Shown here one piece after another: positions 1-9,060 of a stretch of DNA of 64,000 bases. The first letter of the stretch is position 1. Each line of letters begins with the position of its first letter. The translations under genes and the position numbers were made by a program. Under the pieces are notes generated by a model. The model did no database searches. It had not been told where the DNA came from and saw only the letters and a list, made by a program, of their open reading frames with translations. The DNA is from Nostoc punctiforme NIES-2108 (lineage in GTDB: Bacteria > Cyanobacteriota > Cyanobacteriia > Cyanobacteriales > Nostocaceae), in the NCBI GenBank assembly GCA_003326195.1, contig LXQE01000154.1:80771-144770 (forward strand). Reading direction: 5' to 3'.

Positions 1-1455
1 CAAAATGCTCTAGTTGCTTCTCGTTTGAGTCAGTCTACTCGCTATCAAGGCTTACTAAACGAAATCCAAAAAAGCGAATTGGCACTAGCACAAGAACGCT
101 TACGCTTTACAGATCAAACTCCGAGCGTGCAAAAGCTGAAAGAACAGCTTCAGGGTCAGAAGGAATTATTGCAACAAGAGGTAGGAAGAACTTTAGGCGG
201 AAAATCTGCCGGTGCATTCACTTCTGGAGACTCTCTTCTCGAAAAAGGACAGCTGGGCCAAATCGATCTCAGCCTTGCTGGTCAGTTAGTAGAAACGCAG
301 ACAACTATAGTTGCTTTAACTGCTCGCGATCAAACTTTGGCTCAGAAAGAAAACGAGCTACGTTTGGAAATCAAACGCTTCCCGCCTCTGTTGGCTTATT
401 ACAATCGGATGCTACCGCAGTTGCAATTTAGTCGTGAAAGATTAGAGCAGCTTTTAAGAGCAGAACAACAATTACGGCAAGAACTTTCCAAGGGTGGATT
501 TAATTGGGAAGTGGTGGAAGATCCCCAAAAAGGCGCACAATTAGGCCCCAATCTCCAACAGAATTTGCTGTTAGGTGCTGTGGTTGGCTTAATGTTAGGA
601 GGAATTGCTGCCTTTATTCGCGAATCGGCTGATGATGCAGTTCACACTACTGCTGAGTTAGAGAAGCAAATGGCTATGCCGTTGTTGGGGACAACTCCCA
701 AGTTACCACCAGCTAAACCCAGAGAATCAATGATCAAGTTGCCTTTTGGCAAGCCAGAAGTTCTCGCCCCCTGGACGATTCAGGTATTGCAATCTCCACC
801 GCGTTGGGAATCGCTGGATCTGATTTACAAAAACATCGAACTTTTAAATACTGTTACTAATTTAAAATCTTTGATGATTACCTCAGCTTTAGCCGATGAG
901 GGTAAATCAGCTTTGGCGTTGGGTTTGGCAATGAGTGCTGCTCGTTTGCATAAAAGAGTACTGCTGATTGATGCCAACTTACGCGATCCCAGTTTGCACC
1001 ATCAACTGAATCTTCCTAATGAGCAGGGACTTTCAACTTTATTGGCGAGTGATACAACTCTACCCAACCAAATTAGTCTTCAATACTCAGGCTCCGCCTA
1101 CATCGATATTTTGACTGCTGGCCCCAAACCTACCGATCCAGCTAATCTGTTGAGTTCTCCGCGGATGATGCAATTAATGGCAGCATTTGAGGAAAACTAT
1201 GATTTGGTTCTGATAGATGCGCCCCCAGTTCTCGGTTTGGTGGATGCGATGCTTACTGCATCATCTTGTCGTAGTGTGATTATGGTGGCAAGCATTGGTA
1301 TTGTGACACGAAGTCAGCTTAATCAAGCGACAGCTATGCTGAGTAAGTTAAATCTGATTGGGGTTGTAGCTAATGGGGTATCAAACTCTAGTAGTAATTA
1401 CGTACCTAATATCAAACAACAGCAATTGGCTCTACGTCAGGCTGTAGAAAAGTAG
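1..1455 (+). CDS. Wzc/CpsCD-like polysaccharide co-polymerase and tyrosine autokinase, C-terminal part
   Basis: Inner-membrane BY-kinase-type protein that would control chain length and export of a Wzy-made polysaccharide. The frame is open to the first base, so the start lies upstream of the window. In order it shows a Gln/Glu-rich coiled coil (about nt 30-540), one membrane helix (about nt 565-620), then a cytoplasmic P-loop domain with Walker A (ALADEGKSAL, about nt 880-915), Walker A' (LLIDANLRDPS) and Walker B (LVLIDAPP). The tail after the kinase has a single tyrosine (SSSNYVPN), whereas this family usually ends in a tyrosine cluster; phosphorylation control may therefore differ. It lies 5' of hepC and hepA on the same strand, which suggests the heterocyst envelope polysaccharide as its cargo (inference). 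Confidence 0.85.
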   Translation, partial: QNALVASRLSQSTRYQGLLNEIQKSELALAQERLRFTDQTPSVQKLKEQLQGQKELLQQEVGRTLGGKSAGAFTSGDSLLEKGQLGQIDLSLAGQLVETQTTIVALTARDQTLAQKENELRLEIKRFPPLLAYYNRMLPQLQFSRERLEQLLRAEQQLRQELSKGGFNWEVVEDPQKGAQLGPNLQQNLLLGAVVGLMLGGIAAFIRESADDAVHTTAELEKQMAMPLLGTTPKLPPAKPRESMIKLPFGKPEVLAPWTIQVLQSPPRWESLDLIYKNIELLNTVTNLKSLMITSALADEGKSALALGLAMSAARLHKRVLLIDANLRDPSLHHQLNLPNEQGLSTLLASDTTLPNQISLQYSGSAYIDILTAGPKPTDPANLLSSPRMMQLMAAFEENYDLVLIDAPPVLGLVDAMLTASSCRSVIMVASIGIVTRSQLNQATAMLSKLNLIGVVANGVSNSSSNYVPNIKQQQLALRQAVEK

Positions 1456-1473
1456 CTAGTACGGCTAGATGAT

Positions 1474-1506
1474 AAATCCCCGACTTCTCTAAGAAGTCGG
1501 GGATTT
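1474..1506 (+). terminator. 15-bp perfect hairpin after the Wzc-like gene
   Basis: Arms 1474-1488 and 1492-1506 pair perfectly around a 3-nt loop (core CCCCGACTTCT / AGAAGTCGGGG), followed by TTTTGCG. It sits 18 bases after the stop and could end transcription, but a related hairpin at 21353-21383 shows that it is also a dispersed repeat. Confidence 0.55.
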
Positions 1507-1510
1507 TGCG

Positions 1511-1550
1511 TAACGAACCGCAGAGGCGCAGAGGAAACAGAGAGAAGAGA
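1511..1550 (+). repeat. Dispersed repeat 'ACGAACCGCAGAGG', copy 1
   Basis: Purine-rich dispersed repeat beginning TAACGAACCGCAGAGGCGCA. Related copies lie at 7754-7795, 29601-29643 and 61333-61378, and in reverse orientation inside 5175-5265. It has no coding potential here. Confidence 0.75.
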
Positions 1551-1580
1551 AAAAAATGCTTAACCCAAGCGTATTGGTTC

Positions 1581-1656
1581 ATTGGGCTGCTGCCGTGAGT
1601 AAAAGAGGCGGAGCCTCAAGGAGGGGCATTCCCAGTCTGAGACTGGGAACGAGGCA
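1581..1656 (+). repeat. Dispersed hairpin repeat 'ATTGGGCTGCTGCCG', copy 1
   Basis: Begins ATTGGGCTGCTGCCG and ends CATTCCCAGTCTGAGACTGG GAACGAGGCA. It has an internal GAGGCGGAGCCTC palindrome and a CCCAGTCTGAGACTGGG palindrome. A second copy with the same ends and a different middle is at 60056-60130, between urtA and urtB. Confidence 0.75.
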
Positions 1657-2293
1657 ATCTGCTAAAAGCTGGTTTTAGACTGGCTTTTAGCTTAAATTGA
1701 CAGCAATGATTCATGAATTGCCTCTACGTTTTGAATGAACCAAATTGAATTTTGTTGCTATCAGGAAAATTTCAGTATATTTATGCTATCTTTATGATTT
1801 TTCAGAGAAATCACTGACTCTTTAAAGAATAAATAAAGAAGTTATTTGAGCGATCGCTATTTCTACAGAGTCTTATATTCTAGAGATTAAAGCACCTTCA
1901 TAAAGGCTAGAAGACAAGAGCAGACTGGTTTTTCAAATCTATCGAGACAATGAACACCTTAGCGTAATTAAACGTAGATATAGATTCATGGGTAATTTCC
2001 CTCTACACTTCTCTACTGTCAGTAGTTTCCGGAAAATCAAGATTTGCCCATGAATGTTAATAGTAGCGGTGATTGCTACCTATGTAATTAGTATCTGTCT
2101 AATTTGTACATCTCTACACCAGCAGAATTCTGCGCGATATGTGCTTGGCTAAGTGGCAAATACTATAGCATATTTTTGCCCTCAATTCTCTGCAACTTTT
2201 TGGACTTACAACAAGATTCGGATTTGGGTCTTTGGCATTAATAGCCTTTGATAACGCCTCAGTAATTCACTCCTGTATAAACCCAAAGACATT

Positions 2294-3013
2294 ATGACAA
2301 CTTCAATAATTCCAACTCTAGAGATTTTATATGATGTAACCCAGTCACAGCAAGATAATCGTGGGTACTGCACACTCCTGTGGCGGCGGGGTAAGCTGTT
2401 GGTGAAGCCGCTTGGAGGAGTGAAACAACCATATCTGGCTTCATTAGATAATAAGCGATCGCTAGTAGAATGCTTACAACATTCTCCAGTAAGTTTGGTC
2501 AGTATAGATCCAAAATTGGGTGAGACTTTGCTCAAATTTTGGGCAGATGCATGTGAAGCAGCTCAAAAACCAATATTTCTAAGCATACCCGCTGGCAAAA
2601 AACTTCCTAACCAACCCTTCAGACAATTGCAGCGAGTAATTGATTGGATTGCTGCTTTCGTATTGCTGCTATTAGTAAGTCCAGTCATGTTGGGATTGAT
2701 TGTATTAATGCAAGTTTACTCGCCAGGGTCACTTTTTTGTCATGAATGGCGTGTTGGAGAACGCGGTAAACTCTTTCAAGCGATGAGCTTTTGCACCAAC
2801 AATAACACATCGCTAGGGCGTTGGATGGGTAAATACAATCTCGACAATCTGCCACAGTTATTTAACGTGCTACGGGGTGACATGAGTTTAACCGGATCTC
2901 GTTGTTGGACTTTGGAAGATGCAGTACAGCTAAATAAATTACCAGAAATTACAGCTTCCTGGGAAGTAGAGGCACAGTCTCATTTGTTACACCTGGATAG
3001 CCAAACTCTGTAA
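2294..3013 (+). CDS. hepC: HepC-like sugar transferase (undecaprenyl-phosphate glycosylphosphotransferase family)
   Basis: Probably the initiating transferase that loads the first sugar-1-phosphate onto the lipid carrier for heterocyst envelope polysaccharide. The N-terminal ~110 residues are unassigned. The rest matches the bacterial sugar transferase domain: RQLQRVIDWIAAF leading into one long membrane helix (about residues 118-140), then the end motif DNLPQLFNVLRGDMSLTGSR. At 239 aa the protein is short for the family: the usual segment between the helix and the DNLPQL motif is compressed, and the usual PxRPE end of the motif reads GSRCWTLE. Placement before a HepA-type ABC transporter matches hepC-hepA of Anabaena. 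No good ribosome site precedes the ATG. Confidence 0.78.
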   Translation: MTTSIIPTLEILYDVTQSQQDNRGYCTLLWRRGKLLVKPLGGVKQPYLASLDNKRSLVECLQHSPVSLVSIDPKLGETLLKFWADACEAAQKPIFLSIPAGKKLPNQPFRQLQRVIDWIAAFVLLLLVSPVMLGLIVLMQVYSPGSLFCHEWRVGERGKLFQAMSFCTNNNTSLGRWMGKYNLDNLPQLFNVLRGDMSLTGSRCWTLEDAVQLNKLPEITASWEVEAQSHLLHLDSQTL

Positions 3014-3199
3014 TTTATCGGTGCGGTAATTGATGATTTCATTTATCGCACTGAGGCTCAAAAAAATTATTTCTGTAACATCCGGTTCTAGATAATTAGT
3101 TTTCCAAACGCGATAAATCGCATCTTTACATCAGGGTTTTGTTGCTCATTCTGAACTCTGTATCGATTTATAGAGGTCTATCTACCTTGCCAAACTATT

Positions 3200-5062
3200 A
3201 TGATAAAATCCATGAATTTCCAGCTTCCTCAACCACTCAGTAATCTGCTTAAAGCTAGCAGCTTTTGGCAGGACAATTATTTGATATTGCGAGAATTTAA
3301 ACACTTTCGTAAAATTGCAATTTTAGCTCTGTTTTTCTCAATTTTGGCGGCAACCTTTGAAGGTGTAAGTATTGGTTTTTTACTTTCCTTCTTGCAAAGC
3401 TTAACTAGCCCCAACGCTCAACCCGTCCAAACAGGAATAGAATGGTTTGATCTTTGGATTTTGGGAGCTAAGACCTCAGCAATTAATCGTTTATATCGCG
3501 TATCTTTGCTGATTCTATTGAGTACTTGGTTACGTGCCACCTTCAATTATTTTTCTCAAGTCTATACTGAATTATCTCAACTACATCTTGCCGATCGCTT
3601 ACGCAAGCAAATTTTTGAACAGTTACAATCATTATCGCTAAGTTACTTTAGTCAAACTCGTTCTGGTGAACTAATTAACACAATTACCACCGAGATTGAA
3701 AGAATCAGACAAGGTTTTAGTGGCGGAGCTTTTTTAGTAACTAGAGGACTAACTACCTTTGTCTACTTAATATCGATGTTTTTGATATCATGGCAATTGA
3801 CGGTAATATCAGCATTACTATTTACACTTTTAGGCGTGGGGTTGTCAAATCTGAATGCTAGAGTCAGAGAATCGAGTTTTGGCATGACAACTGCTAATGC
3901 TAATTTTACATCAACAGCCATAGAATTTATTAATGGTATTCGCACTGTCCATTCCTGTGGTACTCAAGAATTTGAGCGTCAGCGTTACTATAAAGCTAGC
4001 GATAAAGTAATAAGTAGTACAACAAAGGTTGTATTTACCTGGACACTTGTGAAGCCAATCGCCGAAGGAGTAGCGACTACGGTATTGATCGGAATGATTA
4101 TTTTGGCATTCACTAGTCTTGTCACTAATGGAACGCTACAAGTTGCTTCTTTGCTAACCTTTTTCTTTGTACTCTTTCGCTTTATCCCATTTGTTCAAGA
4201 TATTAATGGCACGAGAGCATATCTTAGCACTTTACATGGTTCAGCAGACAATATTAAAAATCTGTTGACAAGTGATGAAAAATATTACTTTAAAAATGGC
4301 AGAGTTGAGTTTAAGGGATTAAATAGGTCAATAGATTTAGTATCTGTGGATTTTGGTTATGATGATGAAAATCTAGTATTGCAGAATATTACCTTGACGA
4401 TTGAAAAGGGAAAGATGACAGCATTAGTCGGATCGTCTGGCGCTGGTAAAACAACCCTTGCTGATTTGATTCCCCGATTTTATAATGCTACAGATGGATA
4501 TCTTTTCATTGATGAAATCGATATCCGACAATTTGAAATTAACTCTCTACGCCGCAAAATAGCTGTCGTTAGTCAGGATACCTTTATCTTCAATACTAAT
4601 GTTTGGCAGAATATTTCTTACGGCACTCCAGAAGCGACGAATGAGGAAATTCAAGAAGCCGCTAAACTAGCGAATGCACTAGAATTTATTTTAGAAATGC
4701 CCGAAGGTTTTGATACCCAATTAGGAGATCGGGGTGTCAGGTTATCTGGAGGACAAAGACAGCGAATTGCTATTGCACGAGCTTTACTGCGGAACCCAGA
4801 AATTTTGATTTTAGATGAAGCAACTAGCGCCTTAGATTCACTATCTGAACGCTTAATTCAAGATTCATTAGAAAAGCTATCTGTTGGTAAAACAGTAATT
4901 GCGATCGCTCACCGTCTTTCTACTATTTCTAAAGCAGATAAAGTTGTAGTTTTAGAACAGGGACGGATAGTAGAGCAAGGTAAGTATCAAGAACTGTTGG
5001 AGCAAAAAGGTAAGCTTTGGAAATATCATCAAATGCAGTATGAAATAAGGCAGCCAGATTAG
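3200..5062 (+). CDS. hepA: HepA-like ABC exporter, fused membrane and ATPase domains
   Basis: Half-transporter of the MsbA type (620 aa) expected to work as a homodimer in the inner membrane, needed in Anabaena for laying down the heterocyst polysaccharide layer. About six membrane helices fill residues 30-340. The ATPase domain follows, with Walker A GSSGAGKTT near residue 410, signature LSGGQRQR near 515, and Walker B ILILDEATSALDS near 535, then the H-loop AIAHRLSTI. All catalytic motifs are intact. It follows hepC by 186 bases and precedes a run of glycosyltransferases, the order of the HEP island. A second in-frame ATG lies four codons in. The exported substrate is inferred from homology and context. 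Confidence 0.88.
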   Translation: MIKSMNFQLPQPLSNLLKASSFWQDNYLILREFKHFRKIAILALFFSILAATFEGVSIGFLLSFLQSLTSPNAQPVQTGIEWFDLWILGAKTSAINRLYRVSLLILLSTWLRATFNYFSQVYTELSQLHLADRLRKQIFEQLQSLSLSYFSQTRSGELINTITTEIERIRQGFSGGAFLVTRGLTTFVYLISMFLISWQLTVISALLFTLLGVGLSNLNARVRESSFGMTTANANFTSTAIEFINGIRTVHSCGTQEFERQRYYKASDKVISSTTKVVFTWTLVKPIAEGVATTVLIGMIILAFTSLVTNGTLQVASLLTFFFVLFRFIPFVQDINGTRAYLSTLHGSADNIKNLLTSDEKYYFKNGRVEFKGLNRSIDLVSVDFGYDDENLVLQNITLTIEKGKMTALVGSSGAGKTTLADLIPRFYNATDGYLFIDEIDIRQFEINSLRRKIAVVSQDTFIFNTNVWQNISYGTPEATNEEIQEAAKLANALEFILEMPEGFDTQLGDRGVRLSGGQRQRIAIARALLRNPEILILDEATSALDSLSERLIQDSLEKLSVGKTVIAIAHRLSTISKADKVVVLEQGRIVEQGKYQELLEQKGKLWKYHQMQYEIRQPD

Positions 5063-5174
5063 AAACAACATCCAAGTACCAAAGTAATTACAACATATTC
5101 ATCGGCTGTACATGTCTACAGCCGTAAACCCCTAAATATGTATCAGTAATTTTGCAAAATCGTAGAACAATAAT

Positions 5175-5265
5175 AGGACTTACGCAAAAACCCTCTCAAA
5201 CTCTCATTTCTCTGTGACCTCTGCGCCCTCTGTGGTTCGTTTTCCGTTACCTGTGCGTAAGTCCT
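5175..5265. mobile_element. 91-bp MITE-like element with 12-bp inverted ends
   Basis: Ends are AGGACTTACGCA (5175-5186) and its exact reverse complement TGCGTAAGTCCT (5254-5265). The interior contains the dispersed CGAACCGCAGAGG repeat in reverse. It encodes no protein. AATAGGA-like bases flank both sides, but I cannot define a clean target duplication. Confidence 0.6.
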
Positions 5266-5344
5266 AAATAGGATTTTAACCACTTATTACCTCTATAAAT
5301 AAGTTATTAGAATTAGCCCTATATACTTAAAAATCATAGAAAAT

Positions 5345-6505
5345 ATGTCCCAGAAAATCTTTGACAAAGACCTAATTTATCAATGCTCAAGCTTTGGTGT
5401 CGGTGGGAGCGGAGGTGTTGAAACTTATTTAGCTTCTCTGTTTGAACATCGACCACCTGATGTTAGCGATCGCGTGATAAAATCACTTAAAAATATCGAT
5501 CAAAGACAGTTCAAACTGCTGCACATCCACAGTCCAGATTTGCTATTGCAGCTTACAGGCGAATGTCCTGCTATCTTCAGCGTTCATAATCACTCATTCT
5601 ACTGTCCTAGCGGCACAAAGTATTTAGCAGAGCAACGGACAATCTGCGATCGCAACTTCTCTTACTTAGGATGTACCTGGGGTAAATTAGTCGATAAATG
5701 TGGTAGCCGTAGACCTTTAAGAACTATTAGAGAACTTCAAACCACTCATCAGTTTTTAGATGTCTTGAAAAGGCTAAAAATTACCTTCATTGCTAATAGC
5801 GAATATGTGCGGCAAGAGTTAATTCAAAACGGTGTATCCCCAGAACAAGTTATAACGCTACATTGTGGAATTTCTATACCAGAAACAGCAAGTTCACCCC
5901 TAAGCTTGGAAGTACATCAAAATCATCGAATTTTATTTGCTGGACGAATTGTTTCTGATAAAGGTCTGGAATGGTTACTGAAAACCTTAATACATACAGA
6001 CCCGAAAATTCAACTTGATATTGCAGGTGAAGGTTGGGAACGATCGCGATTAGAAAAGTTAGCAAGCACACTCGGATTGAATAAGCGAATTACTTGGCAT
6101 GGTTGGTGCGATTCGGATAAATTAGATAAACTTTATCAACAGTGTTTTGCAGTCATCTTTCCCAGCGTTTGGCCTGAACCTGCTGGTCTTGTAACTCTGG
6201 AGGCATACTCTCGTTGTCGACCTGTAATTGGTAGTGCAGTCGGGGGAATTCCAGAACATTTACGAGATGGAGAAACGGGTATTCTTGTTCCAAGCAATAA
6301 TATCCAAAAGCTGGCTGATGCTATTAATGAATTGTCTAGAGATTATCAAAAAAGCCGATACATGGGTGAGCAAGGTCATACTTTATTGATGAAGGAATTT
6401 ACAATGGCTGCTCATGTAAATAATCTCCGAGCAATTTATACAAAAACAATAGCTGAATTCTCTTCCCAAGCCAACAAAGTATATAGTATCTCTCCAGCTA
6501 AATAA
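5345..6505 (+). CDS. Family GT4 glycosyltransferase
   Basis: Retaining nucleotide-sugar glycosyltransferase of GT-B fold, 386 aa, cytoplasmic. The N-terminal half has a glycine-rich loop (GVGGSGGVETYL) close to the start; the C-terminal half has the donor-site region LFAGRIVSDKGLEWL and the EX7E-type element PEPAGLVTLEAYSR followed by GSAVGGIPE. One of six consecutive polysaccharide genes after hepA, the position filled in Anabaena by HEP-island glycosyltransferases. The N-terminal domain is slightly shorter than usual. Sugar donor and acceptor cannot be read from the sequence. Confidence 0.85.
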   Translation: MSQKIFDKDLIYQCSSFGVGGSGGVETYLASLFEHRPPDVSDRVIKSLKNIDQRQFKLLHIHSPDLLLQLTGECPAIFSVHNHSFYCPSGTKYLAEQRTICDRNFSYLGCTWGKLVDKCGSRRPLRTIRELQTTHQFLDVLKRLKITFIANSEYVRQELIQNGVSPEQVITLHCGISIPETASSPLSLEVHQNHRILFAGRIVSDKGLEWLLKTLIHTDPKIQLDIAGEGWERSRLEKLASTLGLNKRITWHGWCDSDKLDKLYQQCFAVIFPSVWPEPAGLVTLEAYSRCRPVIGSAVGGIPEHLRDGETGILVPSNNIQKLADAINELSRDYQKSRYMGEQGHTLLMKEFTMAAHVNNLRAIYTKTIAEFSSQANKVYSISPAK

Positions 6506-6556
6506 GTTGAATTAAATAGTGCATCTTTTACTTAGAAAATATAAAGTGAGAAGAAT

Positions 6557-7549
6557 ATGTCATTACATCAAGAATGTCAACAACCTTTAGTCAGCGTTGT
6601 TATCCCCACCTATAATCGACCAGACTATCTCAAGCAAGCGATCGCAAGTGCAATAAAACAAACTTATCAAAATATTGAAATTATTATTTCTGATAATTGC
6701 AGTTCAGAAAATCCCCAAGCAATTGTCGCATCTTTTGGTGATTCACGCATCAAATTTTGGCAGCATCCGCAAAATGTGGGGATGCTAGCTAATCAGCAGT
6801 ATGGTTTCAATATGGCACAAGGTAAATATGTTGCTAGTCTCCATGACGATGATATTTGGAATGAAGACTTTTTAGCAAAGCTTGTACCACCACTAGAAGC
6901 AAATTCTGATTTAATTCTCGCTTTTTGTGACCAATATATTATAGATGCTAATGGCATAATTAATTATGCTGGTACCGAAGAAAATACACGCGCTTACAAG
7001 CGAGACAAACTAGCAAAAGGAATTTATCAACCTTTTTCCAAAATTGGGTTAGTAGATAAAAGTATACCTACTGCTGCATCTTGCGTGATTCGCAATAATT
7101 TGGTGGATTGGTATAGTATTCCCTCAGAAGTTGCTGGGATGTGGGATTTATATTTAACCTATCTATTCTGTATATCTGGTTATGGCGCTTACTATTGTCC
7201 AGAAAGATTGACGCGATATCGCGCCCATGAACAAACTGATACTATGCTCAGTGGTAGTCGAGATGTACAAGCAAAAATTCGCAAAGCGAAAAGCGAAATG
7301 TTTTGCTATCAAGTATTTATGGAAGATCCTCGGTTACAGGAATTTAGAACTCATTTTCAACAGAAATGGTTAGAAGCTAATACTACTTTGGGAATTGGTT
7401 TGCTACGAAGCGAACAGATAGCTGCAGCACGCCCTTATTTTTGGCAAGCGCTGAATCAACAAAAATTTAATGTGCGAACTATGGCAGCACTTAGTCTTAG
7501 TTTTACGCCGCAATTTCTAGCAAGTAAGTTAATAGGAATATCGAAATAA
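6557..7549 (+). CDS. Family GT2 glycosyltransferase
   Basis: Inverting glycosyltransferase of GT-A fold, 330 aa. The N-terminus has the classic opening VSVVIPTYNRPDYL, the nucleotide-binding stretch IEIIISDN, and a metal-binding acidic motif SLHDDDIWNEDF near residue 100. The C-terminal third is helical and lacks a membrane anchor. It starts 51 bases after the preceding GT4 gene and the two are likely co-transcribed. It probably adds one sugar of the envelope-polysaccharide repeat unit; which one is unknown. Confidence 0.85.
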   Translation: MSLHQECQQPLVSVVIPTYNRPDYLKQAIASAIKQTYQNIEIIISDNCSSENPQAIVASFGDSRIKFWQHPQNVGMLANQQYGFNMAQGKYVASLHDDDIWNEDFLAKLVPPLEANSDLILAFCDQYIIDANGIINYAGTEENTRAYKRDKLAKGIYQPFSKIGLVDKSIPTAASCVIRNNLVDWYSIPSEVAGMWDLYLTYLFCISGYGAYYCPERLTRYRAHEQTDTMLSGSRDVQAKIRKAKSEMFCYQVFMEDPRLQEFRTHFQQKWLEANTTLGIGLLRSEQIAAARPYFWQALNQQKFNVRTMAALSLSFTPQFLASKLIGISK

Positions 7550-7610
7550 TATATCAATATCTCTGAGAGGTTGTCTGAAAAGTGGTTGGCTGTGATTTTA
7601 GGCACTAACC

Positions 7611-7690
7611 GATCCCCCCTAGCCCCTCTTAAAAAGGAGGGAACCAGAATCAAAGTCCCCCTTTATAAGGGGGATTTAGGGGGATCTAGA
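7611..7690. repeat. G/C-run hairpin repeat (CCCCCT...AGGGGG family), divergent copy
   Basis: Two adjacent stem-loops: CCCCTCTTAAAAAGGAGGG and CCCCCTTTATAAGGGGG. It is related to the CCCCACCCTAACCCTCCCC family seen at 17363, 23206, 23778, 29454 and 33574. Confidence 0.65.
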
Positions 7691-7753
7691 ACGTTGTGTT
7701 ACCGAGAATAAAACTTTTAAAACATCCTCTGAGTTGTGGTTCTAGTTTTTTTT

Positions 7754-7795
7754 ACGAACCGCAAAGTACGCAAAGAGCGCAAAGAGAAGAGAAGA
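7754..7795 (+). repeat. Dispersed repeat 'ACGAACCGCAAAG', copy 2
   Basis: ACGAACCGCAAAGTACGCAA followed by purine-rich AAAGAGAAGAGAAG; same family as 1511-1550. With the hairpin repeat at 7611-7690 it fills most of the 308-base spacer 7550-7857, which holds no gene. Confidence 0.75.
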
Positions 7796-7857
7796 AGATT
7801 ATTTAAACTTTTTATTAGCGTCTCTGTGTGAAGCTCTTATCCTTAAGGAAATAGTGT

Positions 7858-9060
7858 ATGAAACTTTGTATTGTTACTCATAAAATCAAAAAAGGTGATG
7901 GTCAAGGACGGGTAAACTATGAGGTTGCTAAGGAAGCAATTCGTCGTGGTCATTACTTGACATTATTAGCTAGTGAAGTTGCACCAGAACTAGAAGACAA
8001 TAACCAAGTTAATTGGATTAAAATTCCAGTCAAAGGCTATCCTACAGAATTTTTACGTAATTTCATCTTTGCCCACAAAAGTGCAGATTGGTTGCGTAAA
8101 CATCGCTCTGACATTGATTTAGTTAAAGTCAATGGAGCAATTAATCTGGCTGCGGCTGATGTAAATGCTGTACATTTTGTCCACAGTTCATGGTTGCGAT
8201 CGCCTGTCCATATTTCTCGTAACCGCCGCGATTTATATGGTTTCTACCAGTGGTTATTTACGGCTTTTAATGCCCGTTGGGAAAAACAAGCTTTCCAAAA
8301 AGCGCAGGTTGTTGTGGCTGTATCCGAAAAGGTAGCCCAAGAATTAGTCAACATTGGTGTACCGCGTTCTCGGATTCGGGTAATTGTTAATGGCGTTGAC
8401 TTAGAAGAGTTTACTCCTGGTGAAAGCGATCGCCAAAAATTAGGTTTACCGGAGAATGTCACCCTAGCCCTGTTTGCTGGAGACATCCGCACACCCAGAA
8501 AGAATTTAGATACAGTACTACACGCCTTGGTGAAAGTTCCCGATTTACATCTGGCGGTAGTAGGTCATATCGAAGGTAGTCCCTTCCCAGAACTAGCGGC
8601 ATCCTTGGGGTTAAGCGATCGCGTGCATTTTGTCGGATTTCGCCGTGATATCCCCGAAATTATGCGGTCAGTAGATTTATTTATTTTTCCTTCCCGATAT
8701 GAAGCTTGTAGCCTCGTATTGTTAGAAGCACTTTCTTCAGGACTACCAGTAATTACTGCCACAGCTACCGGGGGTGCAGAGTTGGTGACACCAGAATGTG
8801 GCATCGTCTTAACCGACTCAAATGATATCGATGCTTTGGCTGTGGCGATGATGTCCTTGGTTAGTGTAGATATGCTTATGCAGCAAATGAGTCAAGCTGC
8901 TCGTTCTGTGGCAGAACAACATAGCTGGACTACTATGGCACAAACTTATGTGGATTTATTCGAGGAGTTAATAAAGAATGCGGAACACCGTTCTTATACC
9001 GACTTATCGCCGTCCACAAGACCTCTCACGCTGCCTTTTGGCGCTACAGGAGCAAACTAA
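7858..9060 (+). CDS. Family GT4 glycosyltransferase
   Basis: GT-B fold glycosyltransferase, 400 aa. Acceptor-domain opening KLCIVTHKIKKGDGQGRVNYE; donor-domain region LFAGDIRTPRKNLDTVL; EX7E-type motif YEACSLVLLEALSSG followed by TATGGAELV. The last 83 bases overlap the start of the next gene in another frame. The C-terminal ~28 residues lie in that overlap and look unlike a structured domain end, so this gene may have gained its tail from the neighbour's coding sequence. A role in envelope-polysaccharide repeat assembly is inferred from position. Confidence 0.87.
   Translation: MKLCIVTHKIKKGDGQGRVNYEVAKEAIRRGHYLTLLASEVAPELEDNNQVNWIKIPVKGYPTEFLRNFIFAHKSADWLRKHRSDIDLVKVNGAINLAAADVNAVHFVHSSWLRSPVHISRNRRDLYGFYQWLFTAFNARWEKQAFQKAQVVVAVSEKVAQELVNIGVPRSRIRVIVNGVDLEEFTPGESDRQKLGLPENVTLALFAGDIRTPRKNLDTVLHALVKVPDLHLAVVGHIEGSPFPELAASLGLSDRVHFVGFRRDIPEIMRSVDLFIFPSRYEACSLVLLEALSSGLPVITATATGGAELVTPECGIVLTDSNDIDALAVAMMSLVSVDMLMQQMSQAARSVAEQHSWTTMAQTYVDLFEELIKNAEHRSYTDLSPSTRPLTLPFGATGAN

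Larger units (their letters stand above)
1456..2293. promoter_or_regulatory. 838-bp spacer upstream of hepC
   Basis: After three repeat elements (1474-1656) about 630 bases remain that hold no convincing gene. The stretch is AT-rich and contains one GCGATCGC palindrome (about 1852). Spacers this long before developmental genes are known in heterocyst formers, so it may hold the hepC promoter region. I cannot name an operator or a transcription start. Confidence 0.4.

Noticed and set aside
2206..2535. Minus-strand ORF over the hepC start
   Set aside because: Lies opposite the hepC coding start, has no family features, and is a shadow of it.
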